NCBI RefSeq assembly: GCF_016925495.1
Contig: NZ_CP070491.1
Span: forward strand, 1,302,001-1,366,000
Length of the DNA: 64,000 bases
Direction of reading: 5' to 3'
From: Methylococcus sp. EFPC2
GTDB taxonomy: Bacteria; Pseudomonadota; Gammaproteobacteria; Methylococcales; Methylococcaceae
This document shows positions 17,372 to 26,012 of this stretch, piece by piece. Position 1 is the stretch's first letter. Every line of letters begins with the position of its first letter. Position numbers and translations under genes: made by a program. The notes under the pieces were generated by a model, which was given only the letters and a program-made list of their open reading frames with translations, was not told the origin of the DNA and ran no database searches.

Positions 17372-18849
17372 GGCTGGCCTCCATTTCCGCCTGTAGTCAG
17401 GTCCGCGCTCAATTGCGCTACCGAGGCGCCGATCAGCTTGAGGGCGGGGGTGGGAAGCAGACCCAGAAAAATGATGCCCGCGGCCAGGGTGCTGGCGGCG
17501 GCCAGTTCGAAACCGCGCAGGTCCGAGAATTCGCGCCTGTTCGTCGGTGCGGGGCCGCTCAGCAGGGTGGCGATGGTGCGGATGGCATAGGCGACGCCGA
17601 TCAGGATCCCGAGGCTGGCGAAAACGGTCCAGCCGCCGAAGCGGTCGAAACCGGCGACGAGGGCGTGGAGTTCGGCGGGAAACCCCGCCAGGCCGGGCAA
17701 GCCCAGCCCCGCCAGCAGAGCCAGGGTGAAGAACAAGGCAAAGCGGGGCGCGCGGCTGATCAAGGAAGCGTAATCGGCGGTCTCGCGGCTGTGCGTGCGT
17801 TCGTACAGCAGGCCGACGACCAGGAACAGTGCCGCGGCGATCAGACCGTGAGCGCTCATCTGCAGGGCGGCGCCCAGCAGGCCGGTCTCGCTCAGGGTTG
17901 CGATGCCCAGCAGCACGATGCCCATGTGGCTGATGGAGGAGTAGGCGATCATGGCCTTGAGGTCGCTTTGCCGCCAGGCCAGCAGCGCGCCGTAGACCAG
18001 GCTGATCAAGGCCAGCGCGGCGAGCAGGGGTTGCAGTGCCAGGGCGGCCTCCGGCAGCATGCCGACCGAACGGATCAAGCCGAACGCGCCCATCTTGAGC
18101 AATACGCCGGAAAGCAGGATGCTGACCGGGCTCGGCGCCTCGACATGGGCCAAGGGCAGCCAGCCGTGCAGTGGAAAGCTGGGCATCTTCACGCCGAAGC
18201 CGATCAAGAGCCCCAGGAAAATCAGGATTTGCTTGTCGACGGGCAGGGTCTTGGCGGCTTCGCTCATGGCCGGCATGGCGGTGGAATGTGCCTCCGACCC
18301 GCCGTAGATCATCAACAGGCCAATCAACATGAATATCGAGCCGCCCATGGTGTAGAGCACGAAATTCAGACTGGCGGTATGCCGGCGCGCGCCGCCCCAC
18401 TGGTCGATGAGGAAAAAAAGTGGAATCAGAGTGACTTCCCAGAACACGTAGAACAAGGCCCAGTCCTGAGCCATGAAGACGCCCAGCATGCCGAATTCGA
18501 GCATCAGCAGGCACACGTGGTATCCCTTGACGCGGGTCTTGACGCTATGGGAGGCGAGCAGGGCGATCACCGACAGCAAGGTGGACAGCAGCACCATAGG
18601 CAGCGAAATGCCGTCCACCCCCAACGCATAAAAACTGCCGAGTTCGGGGTTCCAGGGATGCAATTCCTGGAACTGCAGGTCGCCGGACGCGGTGTCGAAA
18701 CGGAAGGGCAGGCTCCAGGCCAGGACCAGGGTGAGTAGCGACACGCCATACGCCAGGCTGCGGACCAGGTGGGCTCGATTATCCGGTATCAAGGCGGCGA
18801 GCAGCGAGCCCACGGCGGGGGCCCACAGGATCAGGCTTAGGGTCTGCAT
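17368..18849 (-). CDS. NuoM-like proton-translocating subunit, first gene of the DabA operon
   Basis: 493 residues with canonical features: FWEVTLIPLFFLIDQWGG (key Glu), GFGVKMPSFPLHGWLP (TM7 Lys) and LLKMGAFG (later Lys). It is closest in style to true NuoM. It starts the operon, and its stop overlaps the dabA start by 4 bp, tying its translation to the carbon-transport subunit. Confidence 0.87.
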   Translation of the reverse strand: MQTLSLILWAPAVGSLLAALIPDNRAHLVRSLAYGVSLLTLVLAWSLPFRFDTASGDLQFQELHPWNPELGSFYALGVDGISLPMVLLSTLLSVIALLASHSVKTRVKGYHVCLLMLEFGMLGVFMAQDWALFYVFWEVTLIPLFFLIDQWGGARRHTASLNFVLYTMGGSIFMLIGLLMIYGGSEAHSTAMPAMSEAAKTLPVDKQILIFLGLLIGFGVKMPSFPLHGWLPLAHVEAPSPVSILLSGVLLKMGAFGLIRSVGMLPEAALALQPLLAALALISLVYGALLAWRQSDLKAMIAYSSISHMGIVLLGIATLSETGLLGAALQMSAHGLIAAALFLVVGLLYERTHSRETADYASLISRAPRFALFFTLALLAGLGLPGLAGFPAELHALVAGFDRFGGWTVFASLGILIGVAYAIRTIATLLSGPAPTNRREFSDLRGFELAAASTLAAGIIFLGLLPTPALKLIGASVAQLSADLTTGGNGGQP

Positions 18850-19262
18850 CGTCGGGTCTTAGGGCTGAGTCCTTGGAGGAGGCGGCTTGGTCGGCTCGTG
18901 CGGTGCAACAGTCGATGTGAAGGTAGCGTATCAAAACAAGACGGAAGCCGGAGCAGGATAGCATGGCTACCAAAGACGACAAACCTTGCTGAGGCCGGTA
19001 TCGCCGGCTCTGGTCTCGTGCCGCCGACCACCGGGTCCGCCCGCGCGGCAAGCGGATAAGGAAGCGCGCATGCCGTCTGCCGTACGGTCGCGCAGACCCA
19101 GCTCGGTGACGTACGCTTGACGGCGCCGGCCGGCGCGCTTTTGATGGGCGTGAAACGAAATAGGGTGTTGCCTGCTGATGGGGCAGACGCCTCAGCCGGA
19201 GGCAAGCGGCTAGGCATTCCATTCGACCAGCGGTCCGATGCGTGGCCGCCAAGGAGTAATAC
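18850..19262. other. Divergent intergenic region before the DabA operon
   Basis: 413 bp that must hold the promoter of the minus-strand DabA operon and that of the plus-strand hydrolase gene. I see no regulator gene beside it and no clear operator. A strong Shine-Dalgarno (AAGGAG, 19251-19256) precedes the hydrolase ATG. Confidence 0.5.
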
Positions 19263-21134
19263 ATGAACATCTGGCTGGCTCTGCGACTTTCCGGGCGTTC
19301 GCCGGCGCTCGAGCCGCACCGGCATGCTCTCGCCGCCATCGCGCGAAAAATCGATCGCCGCACGAGTCTCTTTGCCGCGCTCGCGCTCGTGGCCTCCGGC
19401 GCATGCGCGGCCGCCGCGCCGCCGTCCGCCTCGGTACGCGCCGATTACTCCCAACTCATCCAAAACGTGAGTCAACTGGCCGAGAAGGAAATGGCCGCTC
19501 ACGATGTCGTGGGTTTGAGCATTGCGCTGGTCGACGATCAGCGGGTCGTGTGGGCCCGGGGCTTCGGTCATGCCGATAAGTCCAAAGGCTTGCCGGCCAC
19601 GCCGGAGACCCTGTTTCGGCTCGGCTCGATGACCGAACTGTTCACCGCCGCAGCCGCGATGCAGTTGGCCGAGCAGGGAAAACTCGACATCGACCGCCCC
19701 CTGCAACGCTATCTGCCGGAGCTCTCGGTACGTTCCCGCTACGCCGGGCCGGTGGTCATCACACCGCGCAATCTGATGAACCATCATTCGGGCCTGCCGC
19801 GCGATTATTTGCAAGGCCTGTGGACGCCGAACTCCAATCCAGATTCCCTGATCCGGGCCATACGAGGAATCGAGCTGGTGGCGCCGCCGGATCGCGTTTT
19901 CTCCTATTCCAACCTGGGCGTTTCCCTGCTCGGCAATGTCATCGAACGGCTGGCGCAAACGCCGTATGCGGCCCATCTGGAGCAGAGGCTGCTACAGCCC
20001 CTGGGCATGACCCGTTCGTCGCTGGCTGCCGCGCCGGTTTCGCATCCGCTGATGTCGCGCAGTTACCGCAAGGGCGAAGAGACCGCCGATCCCGCCTTGC
20101 GCGACATCCCCGCCGGCGGACTGGTTTCCAGCGCGACCGAGATGAGTCGGTTCCTGTCCATGGTCTTTGCCGGAGGCCGGGTCGGCGATACCCGGATATT
20201 GCGCCCCGAGACCCTGGATGCGATGTTTAGCCCGCAAAACCAGGGGGTCGAACTGGATCGTAGTTTACGCATCGGTTTGGGCTGGATGTTGAGCGGCACC
20301 GGCGACATCGATCTTCGAGGTGCCGGCACCGTGGCTCATCATGCCGGCGACACCGTATCGTTCCATTCCCAACTGGTCGCGCTGCCGGAACATAAGCTGG
20401 GCGTGGTGGTCCTGGCCAATTCGAATAGTGCCCGCGGAACCGTCAACAAGCTGGCGACCGAGACCCTGGCGCAGGCGCTGGAGATCAAGGCGGGCATACG
20501 GCAACCGGTAGCCGAGCCGGTGGAACTCGCCCGCACGCCCTTGAGTCCGGCGGACCGGCAAGCCTACGCGGGCTACTACACCACCCAAATGGGACCGGTG
20601 CGCGTATATGCCGACGGCGACCAGTTGCAGGCGGAGGCCCTGGGCCGGACTTTTCGCCTGGTTCCGAGGACCGATGGACGGCTGGCGCTGAAGTATCGCC
20701 TGCTGGGGCTGATCCCCTTCAAGCTCGATGCCCTGGATGCCATCGGGTTTTCCCTGGACCATGTCGCGGGCCGCGACATCCTGATCGCCCACCGGAACGG
20801 GCAGGAACTGATGCTGGGGGAAAAGATCGAGCCGGTTCCCTTGCCTGCAGCCTGGCTAGTCCGGCAGGGCGATTACGTTCCCAGCGATACCGCACGGGAT
20901 GGCCCCCTGGTGCGGTCGGTCCATGCCGGTTTTGAGAACGGCATGGGCTTCCTGGAGGTGCGCCTCGTCCAGCAGCCGGACCGGCCCCTGCGCCTGGCGA
21001 TCAAACCGGTGTCCGATACCGAAGCCCTGGTCTTGGGGGCATGGAACGACATGGGGGAGACCTTGCGCGCCGAACGAAGCGCGAACGGCGCGGAGTTTTT
21101 GGAGTTTTCCGGTGTGCGCTTCATCCGGCAGTAA
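19263..21134 (+). CDS. Beta-lactamase-fold serine hydrolase with altered SxxK motif
   Basis: 623 residues with an extended N-terminus and a hydrophobic export segment (residues 34-52). The class C/PBP-like motifs are GSMTELFTA (S122; E125 where Lys is expected), YSN (215-217) and HAG (360-362). A C-terminal lipocalin-like or DUF3471-like part follows from about residue 430. Loss of the lysine general base would cripple normal acyl-enzyme chemistry, so it may be a binding protein or use other residues. Family members are esterases, DD-peptidases or D-aminopeptidases. Confidence 0.85.
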   Translation: MNIWLALRLSGRSPALEPHRHALAAIARKIDRRTSLFAALALVASGACAAAAPPSASVRADYSQLIQNVSQLAEKEMAAHDVVGLSIALVDDQRVVWARGFGHADKSKGLPATPETLFRLGSMTELFTAAAAMQLAEQGKLDIDRPLQRYLPELSVRSRYAGPVVITPRNLMNHHSGLPRDYLQGLWTPNSNPDSLIRAIRGIELVAPPDRVFSYSNLGVSLLGNVIERLAQTPYAAHLEQRLLQPLGMTRSSLAAAPVSHPLMSRSYRKGEETADPALRDIPAGGLVSSATEMSRFLSMVFAGGRVGDTRILRPETLDAMFSPQNQGVELDRSLRIGLGWMLSGTGDIDLRGAGTVAHHAGDTVSFHSQLVALPEHKLGVVVLANSNSARGTVNKLATETLAQALEIKAGIRQPVAEPVELARTPLSPADRQAYAGYYTTQMGPVRVYADGDQLQAEALGRTFRLVPRTDGRLALKYRLLGLIPFKLDALDAIGFSLDHVAGRDILIAHRNGQELMLGEKIEPVPLPAAWLVRQGDYVPSDTARDGPLVRSVHAGFENGMGFLEVRLVQQPDRPLRLAIKPVSDTEALVLGAWNDMGETLRAERSANGAEFLEFSGVRFIRQ

Positions 21135-21308
21135 GGCGGTCAGGTGCGCCAAATCACCCCCGTCCGGGCGAAGACCGAAAGGCGGTGGTGGCATCGCCCT
21201 TGACCCCTCGCCGCAACGTCCTGCCGCGCCCAGATCCAAATTCCTCGGCGACAGACATGACCAGGCGATGACACCTCCAGCAATCCTCCCGAAGACCGCG
21301 GCAAGCTC

Positions 21309-21971
21309 ATGCCGATGAACGGCCGTTTTGCGCTGTTTGTCATCGCCCTCGGACTGTTGCCCATGGCCTGCGCCGGGCCGACAGACACCGGTCGCGTCCA
21401 GGCTGAGCCCTACGCCTCGGTCTACGTCGTAAATCACGGTTATCACAGCGGTTTGGTGATCGATCCGGCGGACCTGCCTGCCGGCAAAATGCCGGAAAGC
21501 GCGGACTTTCCGAACGCCGACTATCTGGAATTGGGCTGGGGCGACCGGGATTATTACCGGGCGGACGATCCCGGTTTCGGGGCCATGTTGCAAGCCGCTT
21601 TCTGGTCCGACGCCAGCGTGCTGCACGTGATCGGCGTGTACGGTTCGATACGTCAGCACTACGGAGGCCGGGACATCGTGCGGCTGTCGCTGACGGCGCA
21701 AGGGTATGCCGGCCTTGCGGACTACATCCATCAAAGCTTCGTTCGGGAGGGCGCGGCGCGGGTCGGACCGATAGGCCCCGGTCTGATCCGCAATAGTTAT
21801 TTTTATCCCGCCCGGGGGCATTTCAGCCTGCTCAATACCTGCAACGCGTGGACCGCGCGGGCCCTGGAGGCGGGCGCTTACCCCATGGGGTTCATGCCGC
21901 TTATCACCGCGCATCAATTGATGAACCGGATACGTCCATTTGCCGTGCCCGAGTCCAGGCCGCAGCCGTAA
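21309..21971 (+). CDS. DUF2459 (TIGR02117-like) exported protein
   Basis: 220 residues with a signal sequence ending near PMACAG, possibly a lipoprotein although the lipobox is poor. HGYHSGLVI, LGWGDRDYYR and NTCNAWTARAL are hallmark stretches of the DUF2459 family. The His, Cys and Asn hint at a papain-like or transferase site. Function is unknown. It lies 174 bp after the serine hydrolase. Confidence 0.8.
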   Translation: MPMNGRFALFVIALGLLPMACAGPTDTGRVQAEPYASVYVVNHGYHSGLVIDPADLPAGKMPESADFPNADYLELGWGDRDYYRADDPGFGAMLQAAFWSDASVLHVIGVYGSIRQHYGGRDIVRLSLTAQGYAGLADYIHQSFVREGAARVGPIGPGLIRNSYFYPARGHFSLLNTCNAWTARALEAGAYPMGFMPLITAHQLMNRIRPFAVPESRPQP

Positions 21972-22009
21972 TCATCCGTCCGGGAAAAGCGAGCGAAGGC
22001 AAAACCGCC

Positions 22010-23965
22010 TCATGCGGCATTGCCGACGTGAACCCGATTTCGCCCGGCATTCTTGGCCGCATAGAGCGCGTGGTCGGCAAGGGTTAAAACGCCATCGGGA
22101 CTGATGCTGGCCGAGTTCATCAAGGCGATGCCTATGCTCACGGTGATGGCGATACTGTGCCGATCGGTTTGCAGCAAGGTATCGGCAACATGCTGGCGTA
22201 AACGTTCCGCAAAAACACCGGCTTCGTCCAGCCCGGTGCCCGGCAGGGCGATGGCGAATTCCTCGCCGCCCATGCGGCCGACGAGATCGGTCTTGCGCTG
22301 TTGAGTGCGGACGATCCTGGCAAAATGCTTCAGCAGCGCATCGCCGGTGGCGTGGCCATAGGTGTCGTTGACGTGCTTGAAGTGGTCCAGGTCCAGCATC
22401 AACACGGAAGTCTGGAACTCCGGGTGACGTTGCAGCCGTGCAAACTCCTCCTGCAGCCGGATCAGAAAATAGCGGCGATTCAGAAAACCGGTCAGGGCGT
22501 CCGTGGTGGCCAATTCCAATAATTCCGCCTCCATGAGCTTATGGTCCGTGATGTCTATGCAGGTGCCTATGAATCCGACGAAGTCACCGGCTTTATCGAA
22601 TCGCGGTACGCCGGTATTGGCCATCCAGCGATACTCTCCGTCGTGACGTCGGTAGCGATAGTCGACATTGAACGGGAGACGATGCTCGAAATGCCAGGCA
22701 TAGCAGTTACGCACGATTTCCATGTCTTCCGGATGCACGTTGCTTAACCAGCCTTGCCCCAACTCCTGCACCATGGTGCGGCCGGTAAAGTTCAGCCACC
22801 TTTTGTTGAACCACACGGCCTGGTGGTCGGCGCGCGCCAGCCATATCAACACCGGAGCCGAATTCGCCATCAAGCGGAAGCGGGCTTCGCTTTCTTGGAA
22901 TTTTTGGGCGCGTTCCGCCGCCAGGGCCAAGGCCCGGCCGCGGGCCATGAATTGCCAGACCAGTAGCGTCAACAAAGCGCTGAAGGCTATGCCCGTGCCG
23001 GCAATGAGTAGCGGCTTGGTCCGGCCGATGCGGGACTGAAAGCCAGGTTCGGCGTGGATGGACAAGGTCCAGGGATGGCCCGCGATTAGTAATTGCTGAA
23101 TGGTATGCAGGGAGGGGTCGCCCGTTTGCATGGGTGCGGTGCCATACAGGCGGGTTTCCTCGTCGGCCTGTGTGCCATCGAATATTTCCAGCCCCAAATC
23201 CGCTGCCCGCTCTCCGCCTATCCCTTCCATCAAATCCTTTATGCGGAAAGGCGAATAAACCCAGCCGACAATGTTGGCCCGGCGTTGTTCCACCGTGTCG
23301 TGGGGTAAGCCGTTTTTATAAACCGGCAGATACATGAGGAATCCGGCCTGCACATCGTGCTCGGTTTCCTGCACCAGTACGACCTTGCCGGATACGCCGA
23401 TTGCGTCGCCATCCCGGGCCAAACACATGGCCTGGTTGCGCACCGGTTCCGCAAACATGTCGTAGCCGAATGCCCTGAGGTTGCGGTCCAGGAATGGCTC
23501 CAGATAGACGATAGCGGTATAAGAATCTCGATCGCCTTCCGGATAGATGTCGTAATCGGGATAGCCTTGTCGGCGAATGTCCTCGACATGTTTATCCCTT
23601 TGTTCCTTGGGAACCCTCAAAGCGAAACCGACGCCTTGCACGCCGGGATAGCGCTTTTCAAGAGACAGAGCGGCGATATAGTCGTGAAATTCGGCGCGGT
23701 CCACCGCTACGGACGCGGCAAACAAGCCGCGTGTCCCGTAAAGGACTTGCTGATAATTATCCAGGCGATTTTCGATGAGTTCGCGTAGCTGCCGGACCCG
23801 GAAATCGAAATACGTATGCTCGTCTCGTTCCAGAGCACTGTCCGCCGAGGACCACAAACCGTAAGTGACGGCCAAGGCCAGGGACAAAACCACGCCGGTC
23901 AGTCCGGGGGCGATGAGCTTGCCGCGTGCCGTAATGCCTGATACATGGCTGACTATCGATAGCAT
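22010..23965 (-). CDS. CHASE-PAS-GGDEF diguanylate cyclase
   Basis: 651 residues. An N-terminal helix (about 20-42) and a second one (about 322-344) bracket a periplasmic CHASE sensor domain, with the typical YPGVQGVGFALRV near 125. A PAS domain follows (about 360-480), then a GGDEF domain with active-site GGEEF and DLDHFKHVNDTYGH. It should make cyclic di-GMP in response to an external ligand. There is no EAL domain. Intact A-site residues suggest it is active. Confidence 0.92.
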   Translation of the reverse strand: MLSIVSHVSGITARGKLIAPGLTGVVLSLALAVTYGLWSSADSALERDEHTYFDFRVRQLRELIENRLDNYQQVLYGTRGLFAASVAVDRAEFHDYIAALSLEKRYPGVQGVGFALRVPKEQRDKHVEDIRRQGYPDYDIYPEGDRDSYTAIVYLEPFLDRNLRAFGYDMFAEPVRNQAMCLARDGDAIGVSGKVVLVQETEHDVQAGFLMYLPVYKNGLPHDTVEQRRANIVGWVYSPFRIKDLMEGIGGERAADLGLEIFDGTQADEETRLYGTAPMQTGDPSLHTIQQLLIAGHPWTLSIHAEPGFQSRIGRTKPLLIAGTGIAFSALLTLLVWQFMARGRALALAAERAQKFQESEARFRLMANSAPVLIWLARADHQAVWFNKRWLNFTGRTMVQELGQGWLSNVHPEDMEIVRNCYAWHFEHRLPFNVDYRYRRHDGEYRWMANTGVPRFDKAGDFVGFIGTCIDITDHKLMEAELLELATTDALTGFLNRRYFLIRLQEEFARLQRHPEFQTSVLMLDLDHFKHVNDTYGHATGDALLKHFARIVRTQQRKTDLVGRMGGEEFAIALPGTGLDEAGVFAERLRQHVADTLLQTDRHSIAITVSIGIALMNSASISPDGVLTLADHALYAAKNAGRNRVHVGNAA

Positions 23966-24394
23966 ACGGCTTCCTGACTCCGTTTAAGTTGGAGAACTGG
24001 GGACCGGCACGCCGGCGCCCTGAGGGTATGCCCGGCGCAACATGCGGCAGTGCGCCTGTGCAGCGCACGAGGGTAGTGTAATGTGCCGAACGGATTTTGC
24101 AGTGATGCGGGGATCAAACGCCCGGCAACTATCCGGTAGCGCTTTGGTGGGAGTTAGAACCGGAGTCGGACATCGTACGGCACGAGGCGCAAGTCCTTTG
24201 CGTTCATTTCGCCGCGTCGGGTGCCCCCATTCGGCATTCAGGCTGGCGAGCGTGGTTTCGGCCGGATAAAAGAAGGACCGGGGGAGATGCGCTACACGGA
24301 AGCCCGAGCGGTCGCGGACGCCCCGGTAGTTTGGCTTAATTTAAGTCGCCGCCCGGTAAATAGGGGCAGCGGGGGGCTGTCCCGGCCGCGCGCC
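23966..24394. other. Intergenic region
   Basis: About 430 bp upstream of the cyclase gene and downstream of rppH. I found no convincing gene, RNA or terminator. A short TTGGCTTAATTTAAGTCG stretch near 24333 is more AT-rich than the surroundings. Confidence 0.4.
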
Positions 24395-24907
24395 TCAGAC
24401 GCCGGCGATGTTGGGTTGCGCGCGGCGAGCGTCGCCAGCCGGAAGGTGGGGGCTCAATTCAGTTAGGGCCTGGCGGTAGACTTCCCGCTTGAAATACACC
24501 ACGTCGGCGAGTGGGTGCCAATAATCGACCCAGCACCAGGCGTCGAATTCCGGTTTGTCGGTGCGATCCAGGCGTATGTTGGAGATCGGCGCATCGAGCC
24601 TGAGCAGATACCAGAGCTGTTTCTGGCCTATGCACAGCGGCAGGGAATGTTTGCGGATGTAGCGGTCGGGGAGTTCGTAACGCAGCCAGCCGCCCGTGCG
24701 CGCCAGTAGCTGCACATGATGCGGGCTGAGCCCCGTCTCTTCGTACAGTTCGCGGTACATGGCGTTATCGGGCGCTTCGTCCAGCTTGATGCCACCCTGA
24801 GGAAACTGCCACGAGCGCATACCGACGCGACGCGCCCAGAATACCCGACCCTCGTCGTTGCACAGGATGATGCCTACGTTGAGGCGATATCCCTCCGAGT
24901 CGATCAT
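24395..24907 (-). CDS. rppH: RNA pyrophosphohydrolase RppH
   Basis: 170 residues. It starts [17 protein letters not shown] and holds the full Nudix box ([23 protein letters not shown] region, residues about 38-60), then [10 protein letters not shown] and [11 protein letters not shown] as in NudH/RppH. The enzyme removes pyrophosphate from 5'-triphosphate RNA ends and so starts mRNA decay. It is divergent from a HAD phosphatase, a neighbourhood also seen in pseudomonads. Confidence 0.95.
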   Translation of the reverse strand: MIDSEGYRLNVGIILCNDEGRVFWARRVGMRSWQFPQGGIKLDEAPDNAMYRELYEETGLSPHHVQLLARTGGWLRYELPDRYIRKHSLPLCIGQKQLWYLLRLDAPISNIRLDRTDKPEFDAWCWVDYWHPLADVVYFKREVYRQALTELSPHLPAGDARRAQPNIAGV

Positions 24908-25055
24908 GGTCTGTATCAGGTCCGGTGGCTGTCTTCGAATGCTACAATGCGCGTCCGCGTCCGCGGGCGCATCGGTGTCATTGTTTCACAAAACTCGTCC
25001 GGATGTCATCCGCCTGGCGGCGGCGTCCGTGGCCCGTATTTAGCCTGGAGTATCC

Positions 25056-25709
25056 GTGAGTCTGGCCATTTTCGATCTCGACAACACGCTCATCGCCGGC
25101 GATAGCGATTACCTTTGGGGGCAATTTCTGGTCGATCAGGGCATCGTCGACCGCGAACATTACGAGACCTCGAATGCCGAGTTCTATCGACAATACCGGG
25201 AGGGCCGCCTCGATATCGCGGAGTTTCTGGCCTTTGCGCTCAAGCCGCTGGCGGAACATCCCGTGGAGCGTCTGCACGTCTGGCGCGAGCAGTTCGTGCG
25301 GGAAAAGATCCTGCCCATCTTGTTACCGGCCGCCAGGGATTTGATCGCGAAGCACCGGGATGCGGGCGATTTGCCCGTGGTCATCACGGCCACCAACCGA
25401 TTCGTGACCGAACCCATCGTCGGGCTTTACGGGATAGAGCACCTGATCGCGACGACGCCGGAGTTTTCCGATGGGCGCTACACCGGGCGCCATGTCGGCG
25501 TGCCTTGTTTTCAGGACGGCAAGGTCAAGCGCCTGGATGAGTGGCGGGTCGAGAACGACCACGCCTTGGCCGATAGCTGGTTTTACAGCGATTCGCACAA
25601 CGATCTTCCGCTGCTGTCGCGGGTGGGGCATCCGGTGGCGGTCGATCCGGACGAGATCCTGGCGGATGAAGCGCGCGCGCGCGGCTGGCCCATCATCAGC
25701 CTGCGCTGA
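25056..25709 (+). CDS. HAD-IB family phosphatase (SerB-like)
   Basis: 217 residues, GTG start with a fair Shine-Dalgarno (CTGGAG). HAD motif I is FDLDNTLIAGD, motif II is in VVITATNR, and motif III/IV is K..YSDSHNDLPLL. A helical cap lies between residues about 25 and 85. Such proteins hydrolyse phosphoserine or histidinol phosphate; a related gene next to rppH in Pseudomonas aeruginosa has been linked to histidinol-phosphate phosphatase activity. The substrate here is not settled by sequence. Confidence 0.88.
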   Translation: MSLAIFDLDNTLIAGDSDYLWGQFLVDQGIVDREHYETSNAEFYRQYREGRLDIAEFLAFALKPLAEHPVERLHVWREQFVREKILPILLPAARDLIAKHRDAGDLPVVITATNRFVTEPIVGLYGIEHLIATTPEFSDGRYTGRHVGVPCFQDGKVKRLDEWRVENDHALADSWFYSDSHNDLPLLSRVGHPVAVDPDEILADEARARGWPIISLR

Positions 25710-25718
25710 GCACGGGAC

Positions 25719-25958
25719 TCAAGCTTTGCGGATGACGAAATAAAGGATGCCGTCTTGCTGGCAGCGGTCCATCAATTCGTGGCCCGCCTGATCCAGGTAG
25801 ACGCCGAAATCCAGCACCGACGCCGGATCGGTCGCCGTCACACGCACCACTTGGCCGCTTTGCAGGGCCTGCAGGGCTTTTTTCAGGCGCAGCAAAGGCA
25901 ATGGACAGGCGAGCCCACAGGTGTCGACTTCCAGGTCGCATTGCGAAATGACCAACAT
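25719..25958 (-). CDS. TusA/SirA-family sulfur carrier protein
   Basis: 79 residues. The CPxP signature is GLACPLPLLRLKKAL, with the sulfur-carrying Cys at the usual place in an N-terminal strand-loop. TusA-like proteins pass persulfide sulfur between enzymes, so this could link to the cysteine desulfurase or to siroheme-dependent sulfur reactions. ATG 25958 has a good Shine-Dalgarno (GGGAGAAG). It is divergent from cysG and convergent with the HAD gene. The longer open frame upstream is not coding. Confidence 0.85.
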   Translation of the reverse strand: MLVISQCDLEVDTCGLACPLPLLRLKKALQALQSGQVVRVTATDPASVLDFGVYLDQAGHELMDRCQQDGILYFVIRKA

Positions 25959-26012
25959 CTCAGCTTCTCCCGATGTCGAAAAGGGGAAGGATTCTAACAA
26001 AAGCTCACTCCC

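Noticed and set aside
14210-18514. A single 1434-residue open frame covering dabA and the NuoM-like gene
   Set aside because: Only residues after MSAALEEKDP match DUF2309; the upstream part is the shadow of the NuoM-like gene in another frame.
22010-23965. Frames on the plus strand over the diguanylate cyclase
   Set aside because: All are short and Arg/His-rich, typical shadows of a high-GC gene.
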